64,000 nucleotides of DNA from MedAcidi-G1 sp002294285 (GTDB taxonomy: Bacteria > Actinomycetota > Acidimicrobiia > Acidimicrobiales > MedAcidi-G1): NCBI GenBank assembly GCA_963999645.1, contig CAXEUY010000003.1, positions 75,183 through 139,182 of the forward strand, read 5' to 3'. The first letter of the stretch is position 1. Each line of letters opens with the position of its first letter. A program made the position numbers and the translations under genes. The notes beneath the pieces are model-generated. The model was given only the letters and a program-made list of their open reading frames with translations, was not told the DNA's origin and did no database searches. Positions 24,790 to 34,137 of this stretch are shown one piece after another.

Positions 24790-25422
24790 TTGGGAAATAG
24801 GGAAGCTTTACTGTTCGAACTTGCTGAAGAAGTAAAAGGCTTTATGCCTACCAATGAAGGGCTAGCACTTAACCAGCATGGAAACACGGTCGAAACTGAA
24901 GGACCTTTCCTTGAAGTTGGCAGTTATTGTGGGAAATCTGCGATTTACCTAGGGATTGCTGCAGAAAAAATGGGAAGAATCCTTTTTTCAGTTGATCATC
25001 ACAGGGGTTCAGAAGAAAATCAACCAGGGTGGGAATGGCATGATCCTGAAATCGTCGACAAAGAAACTGGTTTGATAGACACTTTGCCTGAATTTAGAAG
25101 AAATATAAAGAAAGCAGATCTAGAAGGAACTGTCGTTGCAGTTGTTGGTGATTCACCACTGATAGCTAAAAACTGGACTACGCCTCTGTCGTTGCTATTT
25201 ATTGACGGAGGGCACGGTTCAGAACCGGCACACGCTGATTATGAAAACTGGGTCCCGAAGCTTCTAACAGGAGGGAAACTTCTAATACATGATGTATTTG
25301 AAGATCCTAATGAAGGTGGGAGGCCGCCTTTTGAGATTTTTCAAAGGGCATTAAATTCAGGTTCTTTCCAAGAGATAGATGCAGTAGGTTCTCTGCGAGT
25401 GCTTAAAAGAATTAGCTCCTAA
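24790..25422 (+). CDS. Class I SAM-dependent methyltransferase (Methyltransf_24-like)
   Basis: 210 residues, TTG start 3 nt after the GtrA stop. Rossmann-type SAM site FLEVGSYCGKSAIYLGIAA (about 37-55), acidic ribose-binding residue in SVDHHRGSEENQPG, VVAVVGDSPLIAKNW, and LLFIDGGHGSEPAHADYENW, typical of the sugar or small-molecule O-methyltransferases in this group. Substrate unknown. Converges on the (alpha/alpha)6 protein downstream with an 18-bp gap. Confidence 0.78.
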   Translation: MGNREALLFELAEEVKGFMPTNEGLALNQHGNTVETEGPFLEVGSYCGKSAIYLGIAAEKMGRILFSVDHHRGSEENQPGWEWHDPEIVDKETGLIDTLPEFRRNIKKADLEGTVVAVVGDSPLIAKNWTTPLSLLFIDGGHGSEPAHADYENWVPKLLTGGKLLIHDVFEDPNEGGRPPFEIFQRALNSGSFQEIDAVGSLRVLKRISS

Positions 25423-25440
25423 ATATAAACAGGTGAAATG

Positions 25441-26505
25441 TCAATCCGGATCAAGGATGTGTTCTTCGGTGCTAATAATCTCAGGGAGTCCAGCACGGTT
25501 TGTAAAAATGCCTGAAGCAGGGCTTGATTGAGATATTGCGTCAGCAGCCAGAATAACAGCGGCTGCCGAATAGGTTGTTTTTTCATTTTCAGGGAAAGAT
25601 TGTTTTTCTGGGTGCACTAATCCAGTCAAATAATGGCCATCTGACTGCCTCATAAATTGGCTCCAACGGAAAAGCGATTCAGCTTTTTGATTATCCCCAA
25701 CTACTAGATAGGCAATTGAGCATTCACATGTTTCAGCTGTTGTTACCCACGGCTGGTCACTGACACATCGGATTCCCATATCTTCCATAATGAACAGTTC
25801 CGCTTTTTCGGAAAGAATGGATTTGCCTTGATCACCAGTAACAACTCCGGAGAGCACCGGATAGTACCAATCCATCGCCCACCTCTCTTTAGGTGCAAAT
25901 GCTTTGTCAGGATACTTACGAACGACATGAGCAAGATTGGCAAGCGACAATTCCCAGTCCGGTCTTTCATGTCCTAGTTCCTCAGCAGTTGAAATCGCAC
26001 AGCGTAAACTGTGGCAAATACTTGATGAACCTGTAAGAAGTGAATAAGACCAGGGGGTCCCATCGGGGTGCATAGCCCAAATTATTTCCCCGCGTGGAGT
26101 CTGTAGATCAAGCACAAAATCGATTGCAGGTTCCACGACTTTCCACATGGTTTCAAGAAAACCGCGGTCATGAGTCATAAGCCAGTGATGCCAAACTCCC
26201 GTTGCAACATAGGCGACTACGTTCGAGTCATGTTTTGGATCTTCGACACCGTTTTCAAGGTAGTAGTGATGCCATGCCCCATTTGGCAATTGATTGTCTT
26301 GTAACCACACATAAGCTTTTTCTGCGGCATCTAAATGACCTGTTACTGCAAGTGCCATTGCTGCTTCCACATGATTCCAAGGGTCAGAATGACCGCCTGG
26401 GAACCAAGGGATCATTCCATCTGAAAGTTGCCAATCAATGATTGCTTCAGCAGTTGCAACCAACTCTTCAGTACTTACTACATTCGGAACATCAGGAAGA
26501 GACAT
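25441..26505 (-). CDS. (Alpha/alpha)6-barrel protein, terpenoid-cyclase/six-hairpin glycosidase-like
   Basis: 354 residues, no signal peptide. Repeating helix-hairpin units such as AIIDWQLSDGMIPWFPGG, AYVWLQDNQLPNGAWHHYYL, VLDLQTPRGEIIWAMH and WSQFMRQSDGHYLTGLVH (Q-x-x-x-G-x-W/I pattern) look like an alpha-toroid. Actinobacterial homologues are often labelled prenyltransferase, without proof. GGAGG lies 7 nt before the ATG. Overlaps the upstream methyltransferase by 14 nt and follows a GT4 gene, so it likely processes the same glycan or glycolipid. Confidence 0.7.
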   Translation of the reverse strand: MSLPDVPNVVSTEELVATAEAIIDWQLSDGMIPWFPGGHSDPWNHVEAAMALAVTGHLDAAEKAYVWLQDNQLPNGAWHHYYLENGVEDPKHDSNVVAYVATGVWHHWLMTHDRGFLETMWKVVEPAIDFVLDLQTPRGEIIWAMHPDGTPWSYSLLTGSSSICHSLRCAISTAEELGHERPDWELSLANLAHVVRKYPDKAFAPKERWAMDWYYPVLSGVVTGDQGKSILSEKAELFIMEDMGIRCVSDQPWVTTAETCECSIAYLVVGDNQKAESLFRWSQFMRQSDGHYLTGLVHPEKQSFPENEKTTYSAAAVILAADAISQSSPASGIFTNRAGLPEIISTEEHILDPD

Positions 26506-27241
26506 TATTAGCCTCCAGTAGTGGTTTAGATGCGTAAATAACCAAACTTTTACCCAAGAAAGGGCTAAGGATTTTTTCTAAAACTCTAGTTATCCAAGGT
26601 GATTTCTCAATATCCCATGCAAGAACCTGATGATAAATTCTGACCAGAAAATTGTCTTGTATAGGTTTATTTGGACCTATTATGCAACGAAGCCACCAGT
26701 AAGGACTGTGAAGTGCATGAACACGGTGGTGTCCCTTGGGTTCCAGTCCGGTATCAGAAATCATTTTCGTCAGTTCTTTTCTTTTGTAAATACGAACATG
26801 ACCCCCGACCGCCTTCGGAGCGTAGTAATCATCTGAAAGAGACCAGCATATTTTTTCAGGGAAACGTGATGGGATTGTGATAGCTATAGTTCCTCCCGGG
26901 CTTAAAACACGACCGAGTTCATTTAGAGCTATGGAATCGTTATCAATGTGTTCCATGACTTCAGAGCAAATAATTCGGTCAAAAGAATGATCCGAAAAAG
27001 GCAGTTTAGTGGCATCTCCATTAGTGGTTTCTATTGCGATCGGGGGTTCTATTTCACCTTGTTCATACATCACACCCGCGACTGCTCTGACTTGCTTTAG
27101 TTCCTCAAAACCCAAATCACATGCGACCACTGAAGCCCCGCGTCTTAAAGCTTCATATGCATGACGCCCAAAGCCACAACCCATATCCAGAATTCGATCC
27201 CCAGACTTAACTCCTAAAAGGTCATAATCAGCAGTCAACAT
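26492..27241 (-). CDS. Class I SAM-dependent methyltransferase (Methyltransf_11)
   Basis: 249 residues. SAM site ILDMGCGFGRHAYEALRRGA (about 17-36), acidic residue in VVACDLGFEEL, TNGDATKLPFSDHSFDRIIC, SEVMEHIDND and the post-motif LSPGGTIAITIPSRFPE. The C-terminal part (HSPYWWLRCIIGPNKP) has no clear match. Middle gene of a minus-strand run: GT4, 5-nt gap, this gene, 14-nt overlap, alpha-toroid protein. Probably methylates a sugar or lipid-linked intermediate; the target is unknown. Confidence 0.82.
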   Translation of the reverse strand: MLTADYDLLGVKSGDRILDMGCGFGRHAYEALRRGASVVACDLGFEELKQVRAVAGVMYEQGEIEPPIAIETTNGDATKLPFSDHSFDRIICSEVMEHIDNDSIALNELGRVLSPGGTIAITIPSRFPEKICWSLSDDYYAPKAVGGHVRIYKRKELTKMISDTGLEPKGHHRVHALHSPYWWLRCIIGPNKPIQDNFLVRIYHQVLAWDIEKSPWITRVLEKILSPFLGKSLVIYASKPLLEANNVSS

Positions 27242-27246
27242 GACAA

Positions 27247-28527
27247 CTATCCTTTGCTTTCAGATAGAAGAGAACGGTATTGTTCCACTGTTCTCAAAGC
27301 CGTATGGTGCCAACTCCAATTTTCAATGACTCTACGTCTTCCGTTTTCACCAACCCTTGCTTGATCTTCAGGGTTATCCAGAACTTTTCCAATCATTGAA
27401 GCCAGCGCTTCACTGTCACCAGGTGGGACTTGAAAACAAGTTTCGTTATGAGGCCCGGCTACTTCAGGTAGAGCCCCACCGGTGGTGGTAACTAACGGGA
27501 CACCACAAGACATAGCCTCAATAGCAGGCAATGAGAAACCTTCATAGAGAGACGGGACCACAGCAATTTCTGCTTCACTGTAAAGTTCAACAATCCGATC
27601 ATCAGAAACTCCATGCACCCAACTCACGCAATCAGTTAAACCGAGTTCATCGATGACATCCGTAGAAGAACTGCCTTCCGAGGGTTTGCCGATAATTACC
27701 AGTTCAACATCGCGTTCAGTTTTTAGTTTTGCTATAGCTTCAAGGAGGTATTTAAGTCCTTTCATAGCTACATCGGCACTCGCAGTTGTAAGAATCATCC
27801 CGGGTTTTCTTTGCACTCCTTGAACAGGCGCGAATATTTCAGGATCAACACCAACGGGAACGACATGAATGCGTTCAGGATCGACCTTGTGATCTGCTGA
27901 TATGTCAACTTTTGACGATTCTGAAACAGTCATAACACGGTGCATACGTTTTGCTACCCGAGTTTGCATTTTTGTAAATGCATACCAACGTCTTTTTGAA
28001 AATGACTCGAAAAGAGTTCTTGAATGTGCAATCTCAAGGCGTCTGTCAACTGTTATTGGATGGTGAATAGTGGATAGTAGGGGAAAACCGGCTTTTTGGA
28101 GAAGTGTTAACCCCCAACCTAAGCACTGGTTGTCATGAACAAGATCGAATTCGTCTCTTCTTGACTTCAAATACTCCCAAGCCCTCAAGCTGAACGATAG
28201 TGGTTCTGAAAAATTGCCTGTGTTGAAACTAGCTACCTCTACGAAGTCCCATTTGGTCTTCAATTCCCAAATTCTTGGTTTTCTCATCGGAAAGTGGTCA
28301 TTAAAGATATCTAGACTTGGCAGACGAACTAGTTCTACACGCTCGTCCAACTCCGGGTATGGTTGGCCTGAAAGCACTACAACGCTGTGTCCCAAATCTG
28401 TAAGAGCTTTAGTTAAGTGACGCGTGTAGATACCCTGACCACCGCAATGTGGCTTACCTCTGTATGAGAGGTAAGCAATGCGCAGTCTACGATCACTATC
28501 AACAGTGCTATTCGCGGAATTAGGCAT
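27247..28527 (-). CDS. Glycosyltransferase family 4 (GT-B)
   Basis: 426 residues. The N-terminal domain has RIAYLSYRGKPHCGGQGIYT with the GG-Q-G donor loop and LVHDNQCLGWGL; the C-terminal domain has VPVGVDPEIFAPV, VVPSLYEGFSLPAIEAMSCG (E-x7-E catalytic motif) and GGALPEVAG. This is a retaining GT4. Divergent from dtd, first gene of the glycan run. The donor sugar and acceptor are unknown; a cytoplasmic or membrane-surface enzyme is expected since no signal is present. Confidence 0.88.
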   Translation of the reverse strand: MPNSANSTVDSDRRLRIAYLSYRGKPHCGGQGIYTRHLTKALTDLGHSVVVLSGQPYPELDERVELVRLPSLDIFNDHFPMRKPRIWELKTKWDFVEVASFNTGNFSEPLSFSLRAWEYLKSRRDEFDLVHDNQCLGWGLTLLQKAGFPLLSTIHHPITVDRRLEIAHSRTLFESFSKRRWYAFTKMQTRVAKRMHRVMTVSESSKVDISADHKVDPERIHVVPVGVDPEIFAPVQGVQRKPGMILTTASADVAMKGLKYLLEAIAKLKTERDVELVIIGKPSEGSSSTDVIDELGLTDCVSWVHGVSDDRIVELYSEAEIAVVPSLYEGFSLPAIEAMSCGVPLVTTTGGALPEVAGPHNETCFQVPPGDSEALASMIGKVLDNPEDQARVGENGRRRVIENWSWHHTALRTVEQYRSLLSESKG

Positions 28528-28587
28528 TAGAACATTCTCGCTGGATTTTTTCCCGATTACTCACTATGAATTAGATACTGTTTAGTT

Positions 28588-29025
28588 ATGAGAGCTTTAG
28601 TGCAAAGAGTCGTAAAAGCCACTGTAAGGGTTGAAAATCAGACAGTAGGTGCGATTGCTCAAGGATTATGTGTTTTTGTAGGTGTAACTCATGAAGACAG
28701 TTTTGAGGAGTCTGATCAACTAGTAAAAAAAATTGTTTCTTTAAGAATTATGGACGATGAAAATGGTGTGATGAATAAATCTGTTATCGACGTTGATGGA
28801 GAAATTTTGATTGTGAGCCAGTTCACTCTTTACGGAGATACCTCTAAAGGGCGTCGACCAGGATGGTCAGCGGCTGCAGCACCTGACCATGCTGAACCCC
28901 TAATTGAAAGAGTAGTAGAGGGCGTAAAAGCAGCTGGAGTAGTTGTAGAAACAGGAAGATTTCGTGAACATATGCAAGTAGAACTGATTAATGATGGTCC
29001 GGCAACATTGATGATTGAAATTTGA
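28588..29025 (+). CDS. dtd: D-aminoacyl-tRNA deacylase
   Basis: Removes D-amino acids (and glycine mischarged on tRNA-Ala). 145 residues, the normal length. Signatures: MRALVQRVVKATVRVE at the start, VSQFTLYGDTSKGRRPGWSAAA with the catalytic SQFTL site, and the C-terminal NDGPATLMIEI, equivalent to the Gly-cisPro region. Stand-alone gene between the divergent GT4 and the convergent lnt. Confidence 0.95.
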   Translation: MRALVQRVVKATVRVENQTVGAIAQGLCVFVGVTHEDSFEESDQLVKKIVSLRIMDDENGVMNKSVIDVDGEILIVSQFTLYGDTSKGRRPGWSAAAAPDHAEPLIERVVEGVKAAGVVVETGRFREHMQVELINDGPATLMIEI

Positions 29026-29037
29026 ACAAGAGACTAT

Positions 29038-30525
29038 TTAGTTTCTACTGAAAAAGTGGGGGCGTCGTCCCCAAGCAAAGAGAAGTAATGAAATCAACAT
29101 CATTGGCCAAATACCCGTTTGTGTATACCAAGTATTACCAGAACGTAACCCCACTGTTTTCTGGATTACAGCTTGTTCACTGATTCCAGTCCGATCTAAA
29201 ACCTTGCCTGACGGGTCAACAATCGCACTAAACCCGGTAGGAGCAGATTGAAGTACCCATCGACCTGTTTCGATGGCTCTTAGTTGACTCGATGCTATTT
29301 GCTGGCTTTGTACTTGTGTCAGCCAGTAACTAGCTCCATTTGTCGGATTAATAATTATTTTGGCGTCATGATCTGCTGCCTCACGTGCTCTTTCCTCGAA
29401 AAATACTTCCCAAGAAATAACCACTCCAAGTTTCCCAAGTGAAGTTTCAATTACAGCAGGTTCAGTTCCAGGAAGGACATCCCGAGCTGGGAGGCTGTCT
29501 TTGGCAAAGCGCTCCACAAAGCTTCTTAAAGGAACAAATTCGCCAAATGGCACAGTTCTTACTTTGTCGAATTTTCCAGCGATCTGACCATCTGGTTCTA
29601 ATACTTCCACATAGTTCAAATTTGAATCTGAATTTTCCGGGTCTTGATGGAACCATCCTGCAGCAAAAACTGTGTCAAGAGACTGTGAGATATCCTCAAG
29701 TGTTGAACGAGCATCATCCGCGTACAGACGGCTCGGGTTTCTGTCGGCTTTTGGAAGGTCGGGGTCGGGGTTAACAACATTTTCTGGCCATACAACTAAA
29801 TCCACTGGAGTTTGAACGCTTTCAGTTGCAGAAACCTGATTGGCAAAAACTATTGCTGCACCTGTTGGAGTTGCTCGGGTTCGCTGTGGTCCTCCACCTT
29901 GCACCACAGCAACATTTATACTTTCAACCTCGCGGCCATCAGGTGCGACAGTGGTAATTGTCCCAATCGCAATAGTTAACAGCAATGCAAAAATTATAGG
30001 TTTTACTGCTTTTTTCGGAGAGCGAATCACAGAACTTATTAGGCAACCGGCAGCAGTAGTTATTGCAACAATTAGTAGCGGCCCAGCTACTTTGGCTACA
30101 GGCGCAATAGGGCCTGAAGCTTGTCCTATAGGAATTGTCGCAAGTGGAACACCTCCAAAAGGAAATCTCCAACGAGCTAACTCAATTAGTGTCATTATTC
30201 CAATAAGAGCTAATTGCCTTCCTTTTTTGGGTGGAACCAAAGCCATTCCAAGACCAATAAAGCTCGAGTGGATAAGTGCCGCGGCTATCCAACCAGGCAA
30301 GGTTAGATCAATCATCCAAAAAGTAGCTGGCAACAGCCAAGCCAGACCTGTAAGGAAACCCCTGCTGAACCTTTTCTTCGCAGATTTGTTAGCCAAAGAA
30401 GAATCTAAAATTGCTATACCTATAAAAGCACACGGCCAAAAACCCCAGGGTGGAACAGACGCTGCAATTAGTAGCCCAGCAGCAACAGACTTGATCAGGC
30501 CAAAGCTAAATAGGGTTTTTATCAA
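29038..30525 (-). CDS. lnt: Apolipoprotein N-acyltransferase homologue with Ser at the catalytic Cys position
   Basis: Would N-acylate the terminal Cys of lipoproteins on the outer face of the cytoplasmic membrane. 495 residues: about seven membrane segments in the N-terminal 190 residues, a nitrilase-like domain (about 205-465), and one C-terminal membrane segment. Expected triad Glu-Lys-Cys: Glu248 in VVWPENVV and Lys321 in GKFDKVRTVPFGEFVPLR are present, but the VICYE motif reads VISWE, giving Ser371. The only cysteines (32 and 161) are in the membrane part. TTG start overlapping the hemY stop by 4 nt (TTGA). Possibly a Ser-nucleophile variant or a relative with a different reaction. Confidence 0.85.
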   Translation of the reverse strand: MIKTLFSFGLIKSVAAGLLIAASVPPWGFWPCAFIGIAILDSSLANKSAKKRFSRGFLTGLAWLLPATFWMIDLTLPGWIAAALIHSSFIGLGMALVPPKKGRQLALIGIMTLIELARWRFPFGGVPLATIPIGQASGPIAPVAKVAGPLLIVAITTAAGCLISSVIRSPKKAVKPIIFALLLTIAIGTITTVAPDGREVESINVAVVQGGGPQRTRATPTGAAIVFANQVSATESVQTPVDLVVWPENVVNPDPDLPKADRNPSRLYADDARSTLEDISQSLDTVFAAGWFHQDPENSDSNLNYVEVLEPDGQIAGKFDKVRTVPFGEFVPLRSFVERFAKDSLPARDVLPGTEPAVIETSLGKLGVVISWEVFFEERAREAADHDAKIIINPTNGASYWLTQVQSQQIASSQLRAIETGRWVLQSAPTGFSAIVDPSGKVLDRTGISEQAVIQKTVGLRSGNTWYTQTGIWPMMLISLLLFAWGRRPHFFSRN

Positions 30526-31901
30526 TTTCTTCCAAACCGTTCTAAAACTCTAGTTGCAGCTTCATTTCCTGAACGGATAGACGCAGGAATTCCAACCCCA
30601 AAATGGTAAGAGCCTGAAAGAAAAATTCCTGGTGTTTCAACTTCAAGTATTGAAAGTGTTTCTTCCAATTTTTGTAAGTGTCCAACTTCAAACTGGGCTA
30701 AAGCTTTAGGCCAGCGGTTTATGCGAAATTCAAGAGGAGGTTTTTCCACACCCAAAGTTGTTTTTAAGTCATCCATCAAACATTCAACAAGTTCTTCGTC
30801 ATCGAGCGTCTCATGTCTTTGATCGTCAATACGGCCAGTTGAAACCCTCATTAGTGTTTTAGTCCCATCATTGAGATGAGTCCACTTATTACCTGAAAAA
30901 GAACATGCCGTCATTAACTTCCCTGAAGATCTAGGAACTAGAAAACCGCTTTCATTTTCCGGAATTTCTACGTCCAATGTCTCGAAAGCAAAACTGACCA
31001 GTGAAACCGAAGCATGTTCTATTTCAGAAAGTCGAGTACTGACAGTTAGTGAAAGTGGGTGAAGCAGATTTGCGGCATCCTGAGCGGAGTTCGTTAAAAC
31101 TACTGCATCGACAATTTCTGATCCAGTAGATGTTTTTACAATCCATTGTTCTTTAGAAGGTTCTATAGAGGTAACACTTTCAGTTTTTCGAATTGAACCA
31201 ACAATTTTCTCAGCGAGTTTTTTAACAATGTGCCCCATTCCTTCAGGGTGGGTGTAGAAAACCGGTGATTCTGGATCAGTTTTCTCATAAGTTTCCTTAA
31301 GTGCTGTCACTAAACCGTCCTTGTGTCTGGCGGCTTCCAAAAGATGTGGAGCCATAGTCGCACAGCTCATAGCGTCTGCCTTTCCTGCGTTAATACCGCT
31401 CAAAAGGGGATCCACAAAGTTTTCAAAAACTGAATCGCCGACACAGTTGCGAACCAAAGAGCCGATCGAAATGTCAGTTTCACCAGTGATGGTATTTTCG
31501 GGTATACCTCCATCCCGAATTTTTTGACTGTCTTCCGCACTTAAAACATCTGATGCTTCTGAGTCAGGGTAAAGAGGAATACCAAGAACATTCGGAGATG
31601 GAAGAGGAATCAGTGAACCGTTTGCCCAAATAGACGCCGAACGAGAACGAGGTGAAACAAACTCCTCGGAAATACCGACTTCATCAAAAAGTTCTACAGC
31701 CCAAGGTGCTCTGGCTAAGAAGGCATCTGCTCCTTCATCTAATTGAAAACCGGCAAAATTACTTGTTCTCAGTTTTCCACCAATTTTTTCATCAGTTTCG
31801 AAAATAACGACTTCGAAATCCTCACTTTTTTTCGAAAGACGGTAAGCGACTGTCAAACCTGTAATCCCAGCCCCCACTACCGCAACTCTTTTCTTATTCA
31901 T
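30522..31901 (-). CDS. hemY: Coproporphyrinogen/protoporphyrinogen oxidase (HemY/CgoX type)
   Basis: FAD enzyme that aromatises the porphyrinogen ring. 459 residues from the ATG at 31901, which overlaps the hemE stop by 8 nt (a longer frame to 31940 is unlikely). FAD site VAVVGAGITGLTVAYRLS (about 5-22), then GGKLRTSNFAGFQLDEGADAFL, and C-terminal FAD motif GIFLSGSYHFGVGIPASIRSG. In organisms with HemQ this enzyme oxidises coproporphyrinogen III, and hemQ is in this window. Middle of hemE-hemY-lnt. Confidence 0.92.
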   Translation of the reverse strand: MNKKRVAVVGAGITGLTVAYRLSKKSEDFEVVIFETDEKIGGKLRTSNFAGFQLDEGADAFLARAPWAVELFDEVGISEEFVSPRSRSASIWANGSLIPLPSPNVLGIPLYPDSEASDVLSAEDSQKIRDGGIPENTITGETDISIGSLVRNCVGDSVFENFVDPLLSGINAGKADAMSCATMAPHLLEAARHKDGLVTALKETYEKTDPESPVFYTHPEGMGHIVKKLAEKIVGSIRKTESVTSIEPSKEQWIVKTSTGSEIVDAVVLTNSAQDAANLLHPLSLTVSTRLSEIEHASVSLVSFAFETLDVEIPENESGFLVPRSSGKLMTACSFSGNKWTHLNDGTKTLMRVSTGRIDDQRHETLDDEELVECLMDDLKTTLGVEKPPLEFRINRWPKALAQFEVGHLQKLEETLSILEVETPGIFLSGSYHFGVGIPASIRSGNEAATRVLERFGRN

Positions 31902-32967
31902 TGGTTCTTTCTTGAAGTTCGTGTGAGTGGACCATTTCAACTACATGGGCGAGAATCGCGGGGTCGGTATCTGGGATAACTCCATGACCGAGATTAAAAA
32001 TGTGACCTGGGTTGTCTTTATTAAGCGAAAGAATTTCATAAACAGCCTTTTCCACTTCTTCAACCGGACCCAAACAAATTTCAGGATCTAAATTCCCTTG
32101 GATAGCGATTTCATTACCTAATTTTCGCCTAGCAACATCTATAGGTGTGTTCGAGTCGATGCCCACTACATCAGCTCCCGCTTCGGCAATCAGGTTGAGA
32201 ATTGGCTCTGTACCCAGCCCGAAGTGAATCTTTGGAATCAGAGGGTCATCAATTGATGAAAGTACTTTTTTACTGTAAGGGAAAACTTTCTCCTCATAGA
32301 CCTCAGGATCAATCAAACCTGCCCAACTGTCAAATAATTGAATAGCTGAAGCGCCCGATTCGATTTGATGTTTCAGAGAGGAGACTGTGATTTCGGAAAG
32401 AATATCCATAAGTGAATCCCAGATAGCGGGCTCCTCCTCCATTAATGCTTTTGTTTTTTCAAGCGAACGTGAAGGCTTGCCTTCGATTAGATAGGAAGCG
32501 ACCGTGAAAGGAGCTCCGGCAAAGCCAATTACAGGAACAGGGCATTCCTTCGAGAGTATTTTTATTGTCTCTCCAACGTAAGACACATCAATTTCAGGCT
32601 CCAGTGGGCGTAACCGTTTGAGATCTCCGGAACTCCTGAAGGGTTTTTCTGCAACGGGGCCGACACCTGGCTGTATTTCAATTCCAAAATTGATCGAATA
32701 AACAGGAACCATGATGTCTGAGAAAAGTATCGCAGCGTCAACCCCGTATCTTTCAACGGGCTGAAGAGTTATTTGAGCGGCTCTCTCAGGATCTGAAGCA
32801 ACTTCTAAAATGCTTCCAACTCCTCTAATTTTTCTGTATTCAGGAAGAGATCTTCCTGCTTGACGCATAAACCAAACAGGCACTCGAGAGTGATGCTCCC
32901 GCCTACACGCAGAAAGAAAATCTGATTCTTTTCCAAATTTTCCCTCTGAAAGATAAGAGTTATCCAT
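31894..32967 (-). CDS. hemE: Uroporphyrinogen decarboxylase
   Basis: Converts uroporphyrinogen III to coproporphyrinogen III in the cytosol. 357 residues. Signatures: PVWFMRQAGRSLPEYR (about 30-45) with the substrate-binding Arg residues, LFSDIMVP with the essential Asp, GFAGAPFTVASYLIEG, IQLFDSWAGLI, and FNLGHGVIPDTDP with the catalytic-site His. All family-defining elements are intact. First gene of the hemE-hemY-lnt run; ATG at 32967. Confidence 0.96.
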   Translation of the reverse strand: MDNSYLSEGKFGKESDFLSACRREHHSRVPVWFMRQAGRSLPEYRKIRGVGSILEVASDPERAAQITLQPVERYGVDAAILFSDIMVPVYSINFGIEIQPGVGPVAEKPFRSSGDLKRLRPLEPEIDVSYVGETIKILSKECPVPVIGFAGAPFTVASYLIEGKPSRSLEKTKALMEEEPAIWDSLMDILSEITVSSLKHQIESGASAIQLFDSWAGLIDPEVYEEKVFPYSKKVLSSIDDPLIPKIHFGLGTEPILNLIAEAGADVVGIDSNTPIDVARRKLGNEIAIQGNLDPEICLGPVEEVEKAVYEILSLNKDNPGHIFNLGHGVIPDTDPAILAHVVEMVHSHELQERTNE

Positions 32968-33020
32968 GATGGGATGCTACACAAGCATCGGCCAGTTATT
33001 TTCTTTCAGGTGAGGTTGAT

Positions 33021-34001
33021 TTAAATTTGAAGAAGTGACTTTTCTAGAAGTTCACGAGCCCTACTAGATTGCGGTTTGGCCAACCGTGCTATTGCTGATG
33101 TTTTTGATCTACGGAAAATATCCTCAGCAGCTTCTTTAGAGGATTCCAACTCGTTGCGGGCTAATAAATCAGAAGTTGTTGGCTCAAACGTTAAAACCTC
33201 TGTCCCATTTGAACGAATTTGCTCAATCTCTTTCTGTAGTGTTCTTGAATTCCATGCGACTGAAAGAGAACTATTCCTATGTGAACCTGTCAAAGTTGAA
33301 GACGACGAAATGATTACCAGATCAAGCTGTAAAGGGGCCAGCAAGTCTGCATTAGTCAATGAATGAACACCGCCATCGATATAACGCCTTCCATTAAGGT
33401 TTACCGGAATGAAACGACCCGGTATAGCAGAAGATGCTTGAACGGCGGTACCAACATCGACTTCCACGTCATCTCTGCCGAACACAACGCGTTTTCCTGA
33501 ATCAAGATCGAGAGCGCACAACCAAGTTGGTTTCTCAGGCCACGGATCCGGATGGATCTGAGATGTTCTCTCCGCGAAAGAAGAACCGTCAAATTGACCC
33601 TCGGGTATTATTCCGGTGACAGCGACCATAGGCCTAGGCCGTCCACCCAGGAAAATTTCTTTTAGAACAAGAGAAGGTTTCGAAGGGATTTTACTGTTTC
33701 CAGAAAAACCTGGTTCGGGCACTTTGAGAGAAGTTGTTACACGATCAATTATTTCCTGACCTTCAGGAGTCATCGTGTCGTCTGTGTAATAGCAGGCCAA
33801 ATCATGTGGGGAGATGCCAGCACGCAGAGAAACCGCTATAAGTGAACCTGCTGAGGTTCCCACGATCACGTCGGAGGTTCTGGAATCCCATCCTGTAACA
33901 CTGCTTAGAGCATCCAGAACACCGCTGTGGTGAGCGGCACCAGAAAATCCGCCCGCACTTAAGACCAGACCTATAGTTGTCATTCCACTATATTCGCGCA
34001 T
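33021..34001 (-). CDS. Patatin-like phospholipase family protein
   Basis: Serine lipid acyl hydrolase with a Ser-Asp dyad. 326 residues from ATG 34001; the ATG at 33983 (MTTIGLVLSAGG) is a plausible alternative. Oxyanion region LVLSAGGFSGAAHHSGVL, nucleophile elbow VIVGTSAGSLIAV (about 45-57, Ser in GTSAG), and the catalytic Asp in RRYIDGGVHS. No signal peptide, so probably cytoplasmic. Ends 53 bp before hemE on the same strand and is divergent from the HelD-like gene. Substrate unknown. Confidence 0.87.
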   Translation of the reverse strand: MREYSGMTTIGLVLSAGGFSGAAHHSGVLDALSSVTGWDSRTSDVIVGTSAGSLIAVSLRAGISPHDLACYYTDDTMTPEGQEIIDRVTTSLKVPEPGFSGNSKIPSKPSLVLKEIFLGGRPRPMVAVTGIIPEGQFDGSSFAERTSQIHPDPWPEKPTWLCALDLDSGKRVVFGRDDVEVDVGTAVQASSAIPGRFIPVNLNGRRYIDGGVHSLTNADLLAPLQLDLVIISSSSTLTGSHRNSSLSVAWNSRTLQKEIEQIRSNGTEVLTFEPTTSDLLARNELESSKEAAEDIFRRSKTSAIARLAKPQSSRARELLEKSLLQI

Positions 34002-34100
34002 CTGTTTTAGCTTTGCTGACTCATGCTCAAAGTAGATTTTTAGACCCCTTTTGTGTTTTTTGAGTACACGATAGGATTAGAACCCTGTCAATTTACGTTT

Positions 34101-34120
34101 AAAGGCAAAATTTAGCCTTT
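34101..34120 (+). promoter_or_regulatory. Short hairpin in the leader of the HelD-like gene
   Basis: AAAGGC (34101-34106) and GCCTTT (34115-34120) form a 6-bp stem with an 8-nt loop followed by TT, 17 bp before the TTG start. It could be an attenuator-like leader hairpin. It lies in the 136-bp gap between the divergent patatin and helicase genes; nothing else is apparent in that gap. Confidence 0.3.
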
Positions 34121-34137
34121 TTACAATAAACAAGACT

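Noticed and set aside
29840..30553. 237-residue plus-strand frame opposite lnt
   Set aside because: Shadow of the hydrophobic Lnt codons; no recognisable family, and lnt is clearly conserved.
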